Positions 34,074-42,879 of a stretch of DNA of 64,000 nucleotides are shown in pieces. This DNA is from Pseudomonadales bacterium (GTDB lineage: Bacteria; Pseudomonadota; Gammaproteobacteria; Pseudomonadales; Pseudohongiellaceae): positions 1,941,001 through 2,005,000 of the forward strand of contig JACKOH010000001.1 of assembly GCA_024234395.1 (NCBI GenBank), written 5' to 3'. The stretch's first letter is position 1. Each line of letters begins with the position of its first letter. The notes beneath the pieces were generated by a model that was not told the origin of the DNA, did not search any database, and was given only the letters and a program-made list of their open reading frames with translations. A program made the position numbers and the translations under genes.

Positions 34074-34511
34074 ATGAGCTATATTGTATTCAGATACCTG
34101 CATATTATTGCCATCCTGGTGCTGGCCGGGGCGTTACTGATTGAAAACATGGCGATAGCGCGCCGCATCAGCGGTGAAGACGCCCGCAACCTGGCCCGGG
34201 TGGATGCGGTCTACGGCATCAGTGCCGGACTGGTTCTGTTGTTTGGTCTGACCCTGTGGCTCTGGGTTGGCAAGCCGGCAACGTTTTACAGCACCAACCC
34301 TCTGTTTCAACTGAAATTGGGCCTGTTCGTTCTGATCGCCCTGATTTCCCTGGGTCCCACCCGGTTTTTCCTCCGCCACAGGAGATCCGAGGCAGCAGAA
34401 CTGGCGGTACCCCGGCCGCTGATTTGGGCGCTCAGAATAGAGATTATCCTGTTGCTGTGCCTGCCGGTACTGGCCGTGCTGATGGCCCGTGGAATTGGTC
34501 TGGCTAGCTGA
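34074..34511 (+). CDS. DUF2214 family membrane protein
   Basis: Small inner-membrane protein of 145 aa with four hydrophobic helices: residues about 4-24 (IVFRYLHIIAILVLAGALL), 48-66 (GISAGLVLLFGLTLWLWVG), 82-98 (LKLGLFVLIALISLGPT) and 122-140 (RIEIILLLCLPVLAVLMA). The N-terminal YLHIIAILVLAGALLIENM and RVDAVYGISAG segments fit DUF2214, an uncharacterised family. The gene is divergent from the MatB-like gene. Nothing visible indicates function. Confidence 0.78.
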   Translation: MSYIVFRYLHIIAILVLAGALLIENMAIARRISGEDARNLARVDAVYGISAGLVLLFGLTLWLWVGKPATFYSTNPLFQLKLGLFVLIALISLGPTRFFLRHRRSEAAELAVPRPLIWALRIEIILLLCLPVLAVLMARGIGLAS

Positions 34512-34598
34512 CCCGGGTCCCTGGAGTCAGGCTGTTGCAGACCGCTGGCCATGGGGTTAACGTAGCCTGATCACGATTCCTACAACCGGAGACGCTGA

Positions 34599-35357
34599 AT
34601 GATAAAAAACACTCTGCGACTGGCTGTCTGCGTGCTGCTGCTGGTTAACGCTTCGGCCTGGGCAGTGGACAAAGACGCCCTGCGCAAGGCGATCAGCGGC
34701 CCGGATCGCGACCCAGCGGATTTTTTCCGGGATGGCTCGCGGAAACCGGTCGAAGTCCTGGATTTCCTGGCCATCGAATCCGGCATGCGGGTGCTCGACG
34801 TCTACGCGGCCGGCGGTTATTACACGTTTATCCTTGCCAAGGCAGTCGGGCCCGAAGGTCGGGTATTTGCCCAGAACACTCCACGCGGGCTCGAGTATGA
34901 AGAGGACCGCCAGGAAATATCCCAGGGCGACGCACTGGAGGCGAAGCTGCAGGCCGGCAGTCTGGGTAATGTCACTCACCTGATCGAACCCATGGCGGAG
35001 CTGAGTATCGAACCCGGTTCCCTGGACGCCGTCATGGTCGTTCAGATCCTTCATGACTACTACAATCCGGCACCAGAGCGCGCCTTACAGTTGCTTACCC
35101 AGCTCTATGCCCTGCTGAAACCTGGTGGTATTGTCGGCATAATCGATCACGTGGGCGAAGCCGGACGTGAGAATCGCCGCTTTCACCGCATGGAGAAGCA
35201 ACAGGCGATCGACGTCGCACTACAGGCGGGGTTTCTGCTGGTGGCTGACAGCGATCTACTGCACAATCCCGGCGATCGTCACGTCCGCTCCATCTTCGAT
35301 CCGATGCTGAGCCGCAATACCGACCGTTTTTTACTGAAACTTCAAAAGCCGGACTGA
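34599..35357 (+). CDS. signal-peptide-bearing class I methyltransferase-like protein
   Basis: Protein of 252 aa with a class I SAM-methyltransferase fold but a clear N-terminal signal peptide (MIKNTLRLAVCVLLLVNASAWA, cleavage near 22). Motif I is VLDVYAAGGYYTFILAKAVGPEGRVFAQN near residue 65. The motif IV-like stretch is LDAVMVVQILHDYYNPAPERAL, and post-motif LLKPGGIVGIIDH follows. Similar exported proteins are frequent in marine and soil proteobacteria. As SAM is not known to be supplied to the periplasm, either it is not an SAM enzyme or it acts before export. It begins a three-gene plus-strand set with the two genes downstream (45 and 4 bases apart). Confidence 0.85.
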   Translation: MIKNTLRLAVCVLLLVNASAWAVDKDALRKAISGPDRDPADFFRDGSRKPVEVLDFLAIESGMRVLDVYAAGGYYTFILAKAVGPEGRVFAQNTPRGLEYEEDRQEISQGDALEAKLQAGSLGNVTHLIEPMAELSIEPGSLDAVMVVQILHDYYNPAPERALQLLTQLYALLKPGGIVGIIDHVGEAGRENRRFHRMEKQQAIDVALQAGFLLVADSDLLHNPGDRHVRSIFDPMLSRNTDRFLLKLQKPD

Positions 35358-35402
35358 ACGGCACCGAATTCACATTACAACAACTACAACGAGGAATAAC
35401 TG

Positions 35403-36440
35403 ATGGCTGTCTGTATTCACTCTGCCAGGCCGGGTAGCTGCCATAAACTGGTGTTGACCCTGAGCCTGCTGAGTCCGCTGCTCGCCGTGGCTCAGGATGG
35501 CACTTATCAGGTCCCCCGGATCCAGAACGGAGCACCGGATCTGCAGGGAACCTGGACCAATAACACCATTACGCCACTGACCCGTCCGGCCGAGTTTGCC
35601 GACCTGAATATCAGCGCCGCCCAGGCCCTGGCCTGGGAACAGCGCATCGCCGACTACACGGTTCAACAGGATCAGCCCAGCGATCCCGGTCGTGCCGCAC
35701 CCAGCAAGGACGAAATCGAGCTGGCCGACAGCTATAACAACTTCTGGTTCGACGATGGCACACGGGTAGCGGAATATGATGGTCAGTATCGGAGCTCCCT
35801 GCTGGTAGACCCCGCCGATGGTCAATTGCCCGACTACACCGGGCAGGCCCGGGCCAGGATTGCGCAGCAGCGCGAACAACGCAATCAACAGGGGCCGTTT
35901 GACGGACCGGAAGCACGTCCCCTGCCGGAACGCTGCCTGCTGGCTTTCGGTTCCAGTTCGGGACCACCGATGCTGCCAATTCTGTACAACAACCATTACC
36001 AGATCGTGCAGTCTCCAGGATACGTAATGATTCTGGTGGAAATGGTGCACGACGTGCGTATCATTCGCATAGACAGCGAATCCCTGCCAGCTTCCATGCA
36101 CCCCTGGATGGGCGATTCCACCGGACACTGGGAAGGCGATACCCTGGTAGTCGAAACGACCCGTATCAATGCGCATCAGCAGTTCCGGAATTCGTCTCCG
36201 CAGATGCAGGTCACCGAGCGCTTTACCCGGGTCGCGGACGACACCATCAACTATCAGTTCACGGTTCACGACCCGGCCACCTTCGTCAGCGATTTCAGTG
36301 GCGAGATTCCCATGAAACTGACCGACGAACGGCTCTATGAATACGCCTGTCACGAGGGCAACTATGCTCTGACCGGTGTGCTGGCCGGAGCGCGCAAGGA
36401 GGAAGTAGAACAGGAATTCGGCCTGGGAGCTTCCGACTGA
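35403..36440 (+). CDS. secreted protein of the PDLQGTW family, unknown function
   Basis: Exported 345-aa protein. The signal peptide KLVLTLSLLSPLLAVAQ ends near residue 31. The mature N-terminus has the recurrent motif NGAPDLQGTWTNNTITPLTRPAEF. Later come SFGSSSGPPMLP-like and VMILVEMVHDVRIIRID, then the highly recognisable MHPWMGDSTGHWEGDTLVVETT. I know this pattern from large paralog families in marine gammaproteobacteria and acidobacteria, none with a proven role. It probably has a beta-rich fold. It sits between the methyltransferase-like gene and the SRPBCC gene. Confidence 0.8.
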   Translation: MAVCIHSARPGSCHKLVLTLSLLSPLLAVAQDGTYQVPRIQNGAPDLQGTWTNNTITPLTRPAEFADLNISAAQALAWEQRIADYTVQQDQPSDPGRAAPSKDEIELADSYNNFWFDDGTRVAEYDGQYRSSLLVDPADGQLPDYTGQARARIAQQREQRNQQGPFDGPEARPLPERCLLAFGSSSGPPMLPILYNNHYQIVQSPGYVMILVEMVHDVRIIRIDSESLPASMHPWMGDSTGHWEGDTLVVETTRINAHQQFRNSSPQMQVTERFTRVADDTINYQFTVHDPATFVSDFSGEIPMKLTDERLYEYACHEGNYALTGVLAGARKEEVEQEFGLGASD

Positions 36441-36444
36441 AATC

Positions 36445-36957
36445 ATGAACGATGGTCAAATGACATTTTTTGGTGAGGGCGGTCCGGGCGGAGGCAAGCC
36501 GGTAAGGTTTCAGATCCGGCGCAGTTTCAACGCCCCGCTGGAGACGGTATTCGACGCCTGGCTGATCCCCTACCTGGCCGGGAGCTGGATTTTCGGCCCC
36601 CGGAACGTGAAACAGGAAGTACTGACCCTGGAAAACAAGCCCTTACCGGGCGGCACTTTTCTGCTCGAAGTGATCCGGGACGGACACCGGCAAAGCCTCA
36701 CCGGCACTTACCGGGAAATCCGCCGCCCGGAAAAGCTGCAGTGTACAATCGGTGTTGACCCCGAAGCGGCAGAGCTGACCCTGCTGACCATGGAACTTGC
36801 CGAGGAAGACGGAAAAACCCGGATGAAACTCGGCTTTGAACTGACTCCGGAAATTGCCGGACAGGCCGACCTGCTGCGATCGGAATGGGGACTCCGCTGC
36901 CGGGCACTGGCCGAACAGGTGGATAAACCTCGTCCGCAACCGCGGCTCTTCAGGTAG
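36445..36957 (+). CDS. SRPBCC (AHSA1-like) domain protein
   Basis: Cytoplasmic protein of 170 aa with a START/Bet v 1-like ligand-binding fold. KPVRFQIRRSFNAPLETVFDAWLIPYLAGSWIFGP is the typical N-terminal strand-helix-helix entry, followed by PGGTFLLEVIRDGHRQSLTGTYREIRRPEKL. Likely binds a hydrophobic small molecule or acts as a chaperone-like protein. It starts 4 bases after the secreted protein's stop, so it is probably co-transcribed. Its 3' end overlaps the 3' end of glpD by 8 bases in convergent orientation. Confidence 0.85.
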   Translation: MNDGQMTFFGEGGPGGGKPVRFQIRRSFNAPLETVFDAWLIPYLAGSWIFGPRNVKQEVLTLENKPLPGGTFLLEVIRDGHRQSLTGTYREIRRPEKLQCTIGVDPEAAELTLLTMELAEEDGKTRMKLGFELTPEIAGQADLLRSEWGLRCRALAEQVDKPRPQPRLFR

Positions 36958-38443
36958 CCCCCACCGACCTGGACAGGTAATCGCGCAGTCCCTGCTCCTG
37001 TGCCGGGCTGAAATAGAGCCCCAGGCGGGAGCGGCGCCAGAGTATATCCTCCGCGGTGCGGGCCCATTCCCGGTTTACCAGGTAATCCACTTCCCGTTGA
37101 CTGAGGCCGTGGCCAAAGGCGATGCCAAGGTGGTCAGGACCACAACAACCGGCCAGCAGCTCAGCCGTCAGCGAGCCATAGCTGGTCACGAACCGCTGCA
37201 CCAGCTGCGGGGCCAGCCACGGATATTCCTGTTGCAGCTTTTCAGTGAGCTGTTCCCTGCTGCTGAAATCACCGCCGGGGAGATTGTCCTGCGCTGTTCG
37301 TGACGCGGGCAACCCGGGGAAATGCTCGCCGAGCCGGTCGACGGCCTGCTCCGCCAGCACCCGATAAGTTGTCAGTTTGCCACCGTAAACCGACAGCAGT
37401 GGCTGCGAAGTCTGCTCGAACAGCAACTGATAGTCGCGGGAGGTCCGGGTCGCGGTAGTTTCCTGATCATCGATTAACGGGCGAACACCGGACCAGGTAT
37501 TGACGACGTCCGCCGCAGTCAATTCACGACGGAAATAGCTGTTGTAAACTTCCAGCAGGTACCCGATTTCCTCTTGCGAAATTGCCACCGTTGCCGGATC
37601 GCCGGAAAACTCCGCTTCGGTGGTGCCAATCATGGTGAAATCATTACGATAGGGGATTACGAAAACGATCCTGCCGTCTTCGTTCTGCAGCATATAGGCC
37701 TGATCGCCCGGATAGGCCCTGGGGACCAGTAAATGACTGCCCTTTACCAGCCTTACCTGACGCCGGGCGGGGGCGCCCGTATTTGTTTCGAACAGCGAAC
37801 TGACCCAGGGACCGGCTGCATTCACGATCACCCGTGCCTGAAACTGACGGCTTGTGGTGTTGACCAGGTCTCTGACTGCCAGCTCCCAGCCCGCCGCTCG
37901 GGCCCGGAGTTTTTCACAGCGATGTCTGACCTTGACCTCGGCTCCCAGTTCCCGGGCCCGCATCGCGTTGGCAATCACCAGCCGGGAGTCGTCGACCTGG
38001 CCGTCGGAAAAACTGAATCCGCGCCGCAGTCCGGACCGCAGCGGACACGTACTGTCGAAGCGGATCGCCCTGGCCCGGGGATAGGAGGGTCGTGCGGCCA
38101 GATGATTATAGAGAAACAGGCCGGCCCGGATGACCAGCCAGGGTCGCAGGTGCCGTTGATAAGGAAGGTGAATAGCGATTGGCGCAATCAGATGCGGGGC
38201 ACGTTCCAGCAGTAATTGCGATTCCTTCAGAGCCTTGCGCACCAATGCGAATTCGCGAGTCTCAAGATAACGCAGTCCGCCGTGCACCAGCTTGCTGGAA
38301 GCCGACGAGGTCGCCGCGCCGAGGTCGTCCTGCTCGAGTAGTATCACCCGCAACCCGCGGCCTGCGGCATCCGCCGCAATACCGGTGCCATTGATTCCGC
38401 CGCCAAGCACGGCCAGGTCGTAGGCTTCATTGACTCCGTCCAT
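36950..38443 (-). CDS. glpD: aerobic glycerol-3-phosphate dehydrogenase
   Basis: Membrane-associated FAD enzyme oxidising glycerol-3-phosphate to DHAP and passing electrons to quinone. The product is 497 aa, close to the 501 of E. coli GlpD. The FAD motif is DLAVLGGGINGTGIAADAAGRG near residue 8, followed by LLEQDDLGAATSSASSKLVHGGLRYLE. VNAAGPWV and YGGKLTTYR are family hallmarks. Three ATGs at 38443, 38455 and 38467 sit in 12-bp repeats (GGTTATGGACAG-like), so initiation may be redundant. I chose the innermost. It is divergent from glpK (178-base spacer). No glpR or glpF is seen. Confidence 0.96.
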   Translation of the reverse strand: MDGVNEAYDLAVLGGGINGTGIAADAAGRGLRVILLEQDDLGAATSSASSKLVHGGLRYLETREFALVRKALKESQLLLERAPHLIAPIAIHLPYQRHLRPWLVIRAGLFLYNHLAARPSYPRARAIRFDSTCPLRSGLRRGFSFSDGQVDDSRLVIANAMRARELGAEVKVRHRCEKLRARAAGWELAVRDLVNTTSRQFQARVIVNAAGPWVSSLFETNTGAPARRQVRLVKGSHLLVPRAYPGDQAYMLQNEDGRIVFVIPYRNDFTMIGTTEAEFSGDPATVAISQEEIGYLLEVYNSYFRRELTAADVVNTWSGVRPLIDDQETTATRTSRDYQLLFEQTSQPLLSVYGGKLTTYRVLAEQAVDRLGEHFPGLPASRTAQDNLPGGDFSSREQLTEKLQQEYPWLAPQLVQRFVTSYGSLTAELLAGCCGPDHLGIAFGHGLSQREVDYLVNREWARTAEDILWRRSRLGLYFSPAQEQGLRDYLSRSVGAT

Positions 38444-38621
38444 AACCCTGTCCATAACCCCGCCCATAACCCTGTTTCCGATAATCCGACAGTTATGAAA
38501 TAATTTGCCCGGTCTGGCTTCCACCAATCTCGGATTGATTGTGCAGCGACGAAACCAGTGATTGCGTTTCTGAATCGGAACCCGACTCAAACGACTGAAG
38601 ACTAGGCTACAGGCAGCATCA

Positions 38622-40118
38622 ATGACTTGCAATATTCTGGCCATCGATCAGGGCACCACCAGCAGCCGGGCAATTCTGTTCAATGAAAAAGGCGCGATGC
38701 TGGGCACCGGCCAGGAGGAATTTCCGCAGCTATTTCCCCGCAATGGCTGGGTCGAACACAACCCTGAAGACATCTGGCAAACCACGCTGAACAGCTGCCG
38801 CCAGGCGCTCAAAACGGCTGGCCTGCTGCCTCGCGACATCACCACGATCGGCATCACCAATCAGCGGGAAACCGTCATTGTCTGGGACCGGCGTACCGGA
38901 AAGCCGCTGTACAATGCCATCGTGTGGCAGGACCGCCGCACCGCGGAGTATTGCGAATCTCTCCGAGCCCGCGATTTGGAACCGGTCATTCAAAAGAAAA
39001 CCGGGCTGTTGCTCGACCCCTATTTCTCAGCCACCAAACTGCGCTGGATTCTGGAACACACCGATGGCGCCAGAGAGCTGGCTGAAAAAGGTCACCTGGC
39101 ATTCGGCACGGTTGACAGTTTTCTGCTGTGGCGACTGACAGGGGGCAGATATCACTGTACTGATGCTACCAATGCGTCGCGTACCCTGCTGTTCAATATT
39201 CACGACCATGACTGGGATCGTGAACTGCTGGAGCTGTTCAATATTCCGGCCAGCCTGTTGCCGGAGGTACGCGACTGTGCATCGGATTTCGGACAGACCA
39301 CGGTCGACGCACTGGGCTGCGAAATCGCCATTCAGGGTATAGCCGGCGATCAACAGGCCGCCGCCTTCGGCCAGTGCTGTTTCAAACCGGGCATGGCAAA
39401 AAGCACCTACGGTACCGGCTGCTTCCTGCTGCTGAATACCGGTACCCAGCCGGTGACCTCACACAACCGCCTGCTGACAACCATCGGCTGTCGACTCCAG
39501 GGAGTCAGCAGTTATGCCATGGAAGGAAGTATTTTCATGGCCGGGGCCACCATACAATGGATACGCGACGGACTGAAACTGATTGATCAGGCAGCTGAAT
39601 CGGAACAGCTGGCACAGGCAACCGACCCCGAGCTGTCGGTCTACCTGGTGCCTGCCTTCACCGGCCTGGGCGCACCTTACTGGGACGCCGACGCCCGGGG
39701 TGCTATTTTCGGTCTCACTCGGGATACCGGGATCAAGGAAATCGTCACCGCCGCGCTGCTCTCGGTGTGCTACCAGAGTCTGGACCTGATGCAGGCGATC
39801 GGACGCGATGGCGCCGGGCTGACGACACTCCGCGTCGACGGCGGCATGGTCACCAACAACTTCGTGCTGCAGAGCCTTGCCGATCTGCTTGACTGTGCCG
39901 TGGAACGGCCCCGCATCATCGAAACCACCGCACTGGGAGCCGCCTATCTGGCCGGCTTGCAGGCCGGCGTCTTCAGCTCCCTGGATCACATTGCCAAGGG
40001 CTGGAATCTCGATCGGACTTTCGCTCCGGCCCGCGACCAGGCATGGCGGGAACGGCGCTATCGCGGCTGGCTCGATGCCGTGGCCCGAACCCGCAGCAAG
40101 CCCGGCTTTTCGGCCTGA
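38622..40118 (+). CDS. glpK: glycerol kinase
   Basis: FGGY-family kinase making glycerol-3-phosphate from glycerol and ATP, 498 aa, cytoplasmic. N-terminal ILAIDQGTTSSRAILF binds phosphate, NGWVEHNPEDIWQTTL and GITNQRETVIVWDRRTGKPLYNAIVWQDRRT contact the substrate, and AGDQQAAAFGQCCFKPGMAKSTYGTGCFLL is the FGGY region. DGGMVTNNFVLQSLADLL is the C-terminal signature. Length is standard. With divergent glpD it forms the glycerol pathway. The histidine phosphatase gene follows 16 bases later. Confidence 0.97.
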   Translation: MTCNILAIDQGTTSSRAILFNEKGAMLGTGQEEFPQLFPRNGWVEHNPEDIWQTTLNSCRQALKTAGLLPRDITTIGITNQRETVIVWDRRTGKPLYNAIVWQDRRTAEYCESLRARDLEPVIQKKTGLLLDPYFSATKLRWILEHTDGARELAEKGHLAFGTVDSFLLWRLTGGRYHCTDATNASRTLLFNIHDHDWDRELLELFNIPASLLPEVRDCASDFGQTTVDALGCEIAIQGIAGDQQAAAFGQCCFKPGMAKSTYGTGCFLLLNTGTQPVTSHNRLLTTIGCRLQGVSSYAMEGSIFMAGATIQWIRDGLKLIDQAAESEQLAQATDPELSVYLVPAFTGLGAPYWDADARGAIFGLTRDTGIKEIVTAALLSVCYQSLDLMQAIGRDGAGLTTLRVDGGMVTNNFVLQSLADLLDCAVERPRIIETTALGAAYLAGLQAGVFSSLDHIAKGWNLDRTFAPARDQAWRERRYRGWLDAVARTRSKPGFSA

Positions 40119-40134
40119 CAGAGGCACCGCAGGC

Positions 40135-40770
40135 ATGCTGGTTCACCTGATAAGACACGGAGAAACCGACTGGAATGCAGTGCGACGGGTGCAGGGACAG
40201 AAAGAGTCACAGCTATCACCGCTGGGCCGGCAACAGGCTTTGCAGCTGGCTGCCCAGCTGGCCACTTTTCCCATCAGCCGGGTCTACTGCAGCTCCAGCA
40301 TCCGGACCCGGGAGACTGCTGCGATCCTGTTCCGGGAGCGATCCCTGGAAACCAGCTATCATGACAGTCTGCGGGAAATACACCTGGGCCCGTGGGAAGG
40401 TAGTTATTACGATGACCTGGCAGCCCGGGATCCGGAGCAGTTCCATAATTTCTGGCACTGCCCCGATCGCTTCGCAGTGACCGGTGCGGAAACTTTCCAG
40501 CAACTTCAGCTGCGCGGTATGCAGGCGCTGGAAAGCATTACCGACCCCCTGGAGCAGGATGAAATTGCCATTGTCAGTCACGGTGCTCTGCTGAAAGCCA
40601 TGCTCTGCCACTTCGAAGGAAGACACCTGTCACGGTTATGGGAACCACCCAGGATGGCCAACTGTGCTCACAGTATTTTGCAGCTGGACGCTCCTGGCCG
40701 CGGACAGATTCTGCAGTATGCGGGGGTCGACTACCGCCACCTCGGCCAGCCACTGACTAAAGTTCCCTAA
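40135..40770 (+). CDS. histidine phosphatase (phosphoglycerate mutase-like)
   Basis: Phosphohydrolase of 211 aa from the branch-2 histidine phosphatase / GpmB-CobC group. The catalytic RHG box is HLIRHGETDWN at residues 4-14. YCSSSIRTRETA matches the second Arg segment, Glu in LREIHLGPWEG is the acid, and IVSHGALLKAM holds the second catalytic His. The ATG at 40135 begins right at the domain; the open frame continues upstream inside glpK out of register. It probably shares the glpK transcript. The substrate is unknown. The 3' end overlaps the next minus-strand gene by 4 bases. Confidence 0.92.
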   Translation: MLVHLIRHGETDWNAVRRVQGQKESQLSPLGRQQALQLAAQLATFPISRVYCSSSIRTRETAAILFRERSLETSYHDSLREIHLGPWEGSYYDDLAARDPEQFHNFWHCPDRFAVTGAETFQQLQLRGMQALESITDPLEQDEIAIVSHGALLKAMLCHFEGRHLSRLWEPPRMANCAHSILQLDAPGRGQILQYAGVDYRHLGQPLTKVP

Positions 40771-41036
40771 AGACGCAGATTCCTCCTCCGCTGGTGTCTG
40801 AGTCTGCCATGCAGCCGGCGTTTCAACGGAGGAATGTCAGTAGCCAGCACCGCCAGCCCCAACGGGATCATCCAGAAGCCCAGTACCGGCAGGAACCCGA
40901 GTAATCCCATGGCGACCAGCACCAGTCCGATGGTTCCGCGCAGCACCGGGGGCAGATAGCGCTGGGTTTTCTTGAAGAACAGATAGGTTATGGCCACGGT
41001 GCGGCGCCGGCGGTGCCTGCTTTTAAATCCCTGCAT
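40767..41036 (-). CDS. small membrane protein, PGPGW-like
   Basis: Protein of 89 aa with basic ends and a central hydrophobic hairpin: residues about 33-50 (LRGTIGLVLVAMGLLGFL) and 52-67 (VLGFWMIPLGLAVLATD), followed by PPLKRRLHGRLRHQRRR. The layout resembles small PGPGW-type membrane proteins, but the PGPGW motif itself is replaced by FLPVLGFWMIP. Function is unknown. It is convergent with the phosphatase gene (4-base overlap). Confidence 0.65.
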   Translation of the reverse strand: MQGFKSRHRRRRTVAITYLFFKKTQRYLPPVLRGTIGLVLVAMGLLGFLPVLGFWMIPLGLAVLATDIPPLKRRLHGRLRHQRRRNLRL

Positions 41037-41291
41037 GAGTGGTGCCGTTCAGTGTGCGATGGTTGCGGTCCGGTCGAGCGGATTCGAAGCAGGACGCGGC
41101 CAGTGCAGCCAACGGGGCCAACCGCGTTCGGTTCCACAGCGGCGTAAACAGCCCGACACAAACCCTTACACCAACCCCTACACCAACAAAGCCCCCTGCC
41201 CTGTGCTATCCTTCGCTGTCCGTTTGAACTGCCAGCCGGTCGAGAGTCTTTCGACAGATTGTTGCCGGTTTCCCGAACACAGGTTTGTACC

Positions 41292-41783
41292 GTGCCGAAA
41301 AGAGCAAGACTTCTGCTGTTGTTTGCAGCCATCGCCCTGGTAACGCTGGGAGTGGCCCAATTGACAGGATACCTGGTCAATTCCCGGATCCCGGAAAACA
41401 CCACCGTGGTTATCAATGGACTCGTCCACTTCACCCACGTTCGCAATCATGGTGGCGTGTTCGGCATGCTGCAAGGCAGTGGCTGGCTGTTTGCCACGAT
41501 CAGTGCCCTGTTACTGGTTGCGGTTACCGCCTACCTTGCGCGCGGGCATGAAGTTCAACGTTATGAGTTCATCTGTTTCGGATTCATTGTCGGCGGTGGC
41601 GCCAGCAACGTTCTGGATCGTTTTCTTTACGGCAGCGTTATCGACTTCATCGATATCCAGCATATTCCCTACTGGCACTATGTGTTCAATATTGCCGATG
41701 TCATGGTGCACGTGGGGATCTGGCCGATGCTGCTGTTCAGCTTGCGGACCGGGGGCAGAAACCGGCCCGCTCCCACCAACTGA
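41292..41783 (+). CDS. lspA: signal peptidase II-like protein, orphan
   Basis: Inner-membrane aspartic protease that removes lipoprotein signal peptides. The product is about 163 aa with four membrane segments. Both catalytic Asp motifs are present: GGGASNVLDRFLYGSVIDFIDI (Asp in NVLDR) and VFNIADVMVHVG (Asp in NIAD). VRNHGGVFGML matches the family's NxGAAFG box with changes. It is not linked to ileS, the usual partner of the housekeeping lspA, so it may be a second, specialised copy. I chose GTG 41292; a TTG at 41259 is the other option. Confidence 0.88.
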   Translation: MPKRARLLLLFAAIALVTLGVAQLTGYLVNSRIPENTTVVINGLVHFTHVRNHGGVFGMLQGSGWLFATISALLLVAVTAYLARGHEVQRYEFICFGFIVGGGASNVLDRFLYGSVIDFIDIQHIPYWHYVFNIADVMVHVGIWPMLLFSLRTGGRNRPAPTN

Positions 41784-41815
41784 GTGAACTGATCCTCCGC
41801 TCCCGTAGGGAATGC

Positions 41816-42541
41816 CTACATACGATAGCAGATCGTATAGACGGCATTTTCCGTGTAGGGTTCTGACAGGACTCCGTTGGAAGGATTGGTGTTGGCATTA
41901 CGACTGCCCAGCGTGGCTCGCAGGCGCCCGGTGGCACCGTCACCGTCGTCCATTTCCCGATCGATTGCCAGCGCTGCTGTGCCTGGTACCTGACTCATAC
42001 AGACCTTGTCACCGGCCAGGCCTCCCCCCATCTCGTCAGCCAGGGCACTCACCAGTCCCCCCCAGGGGTTACGCGGCAGGGCCTGTTGACCGTTAATGGC
42101 CGGGTCCCCGGACCAGAATCCGGATGCCCGCAATTGCTGCCAGAACGGTCCGGATTCTCCGTTGCCGGTAAACAGTTGATTGATGCCGATATCCAGTCGC
42201 CCATCCACGTCTCCCGCTGTGACACTGTTCCAGACCGTTCCCCGCGCTGCCAGGGATGCGGCCGGCCCATCGTCCCCGGGGGTACGTCCATAACGATCCT
42301 GGTAGGCAAACACGGCAGCGGTTGTCCCGTTCAGTGCCTCGATGGCCTCGCCGATGCGGGACCGTTCCAGCATTACCACCAGTAACCAGATCAGCAGGCC
42401 GACCAGGGCGACGAAGCTGACCACGCCAACAACCACAAGCATGGTATTCCCGCTCTGTGCAGCCAGATTCGGATTGTTTGGAACGGTAGGTGAAAGGGTG
42501 GCATCCGGCGCCGGGCCGGGGTTCTGTTGCGTGCAGTCCAT
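41816..42541 (-). CDS. pilin-like membrane-anchored protein
   Basis: Protein of 241 aa with one N-terminal membrane helix (about residues 34-60, MLVVVGVVSFVALVGLLIWLLVVML) and an extracytoplasmic domain. The part ALNGTTAAVFAYQDRYGRTPGDDG resembles the post-helix region of type IV pilin-like proteins, where VxxFYxRYGxLPGD is frequent. However, the N-terminus lacks a type III (GFTLIE) prepilin signal and has a 33-residue Gln/Pro/Asn-rich leader, so it is not a standard pilin. The C-terminus has a Cys pair region (KVCMS, TICYRM). No pilus operon is adjacent. Function unknown. Confidence 0.6.
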   Translation of the reverse strand: MDCTQQNPGPAPDATLSPTVPNNPNLAAQSGNTMLVVVGVVSFVALVGLLIWLLVVMLERSRIGEAIEALNGTTAAVFAYQDRYGRTPGDDGPAASLAARGTVWNSVTAGDVDGRLDIGINQLFTGNGESGPFWQQLRASGFWSGDPAINGQQALPRNPWGGLVSALADEMGGGLAGDKVCMSQVPGTAALAIDREMDDGDGATGRLRATLGSRNANTNPSNGVLSEPYTENAVYTICYRM

Positions 42542-42879
42542 CGGGTCGTTCCAGTGCAGGGTAAGTCCGGGCTTGCTCCGGGTGGGGCCAGAACGGGTAT
42601 TGCCGGCGTCTTACTGCTTATTCAGACAATACTTAACTATAGCGCTCCCGGATTGCGACAACAATAGCGGGCTTGCGAGTCAGGTCAGGCGCACGCCTCG
42701 CTTGCCGGCGAGGTACTCTGTTATGATGCTCCGCAGGGTGCACTGGCAGCCGTAATCCGCAATGGTCTCATTCCCGCGTCAGCGGTTCCGGTGTCACCAT
42801 TCCCGGAGCCACGTTTCTGGACCCCGTTTTCTGGAGCCACCCTTACTGCAGCTCCGTCATTGATTGGAGAAAGTCATCC
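42542..42879. other. intergenic spacer, little structure
   Basis: Lies between the divergently oriented pilin-like gene and the DapA-family gene. TATGAT at 42722-42727 could be a -10 element for the latter but no good -35 pairs with it. GGAGCCAC occurs twice at 42797 and 42833 in a short imperfect direct repeat. Nothing else stands out. Confidence 0.4.

Noticed and set aside
35370..36446. 358-aa minus-strand frame
   Set aside because: Antisense to the secreted PDLQGTW protein; no signal, motif or ribosome site supports it.
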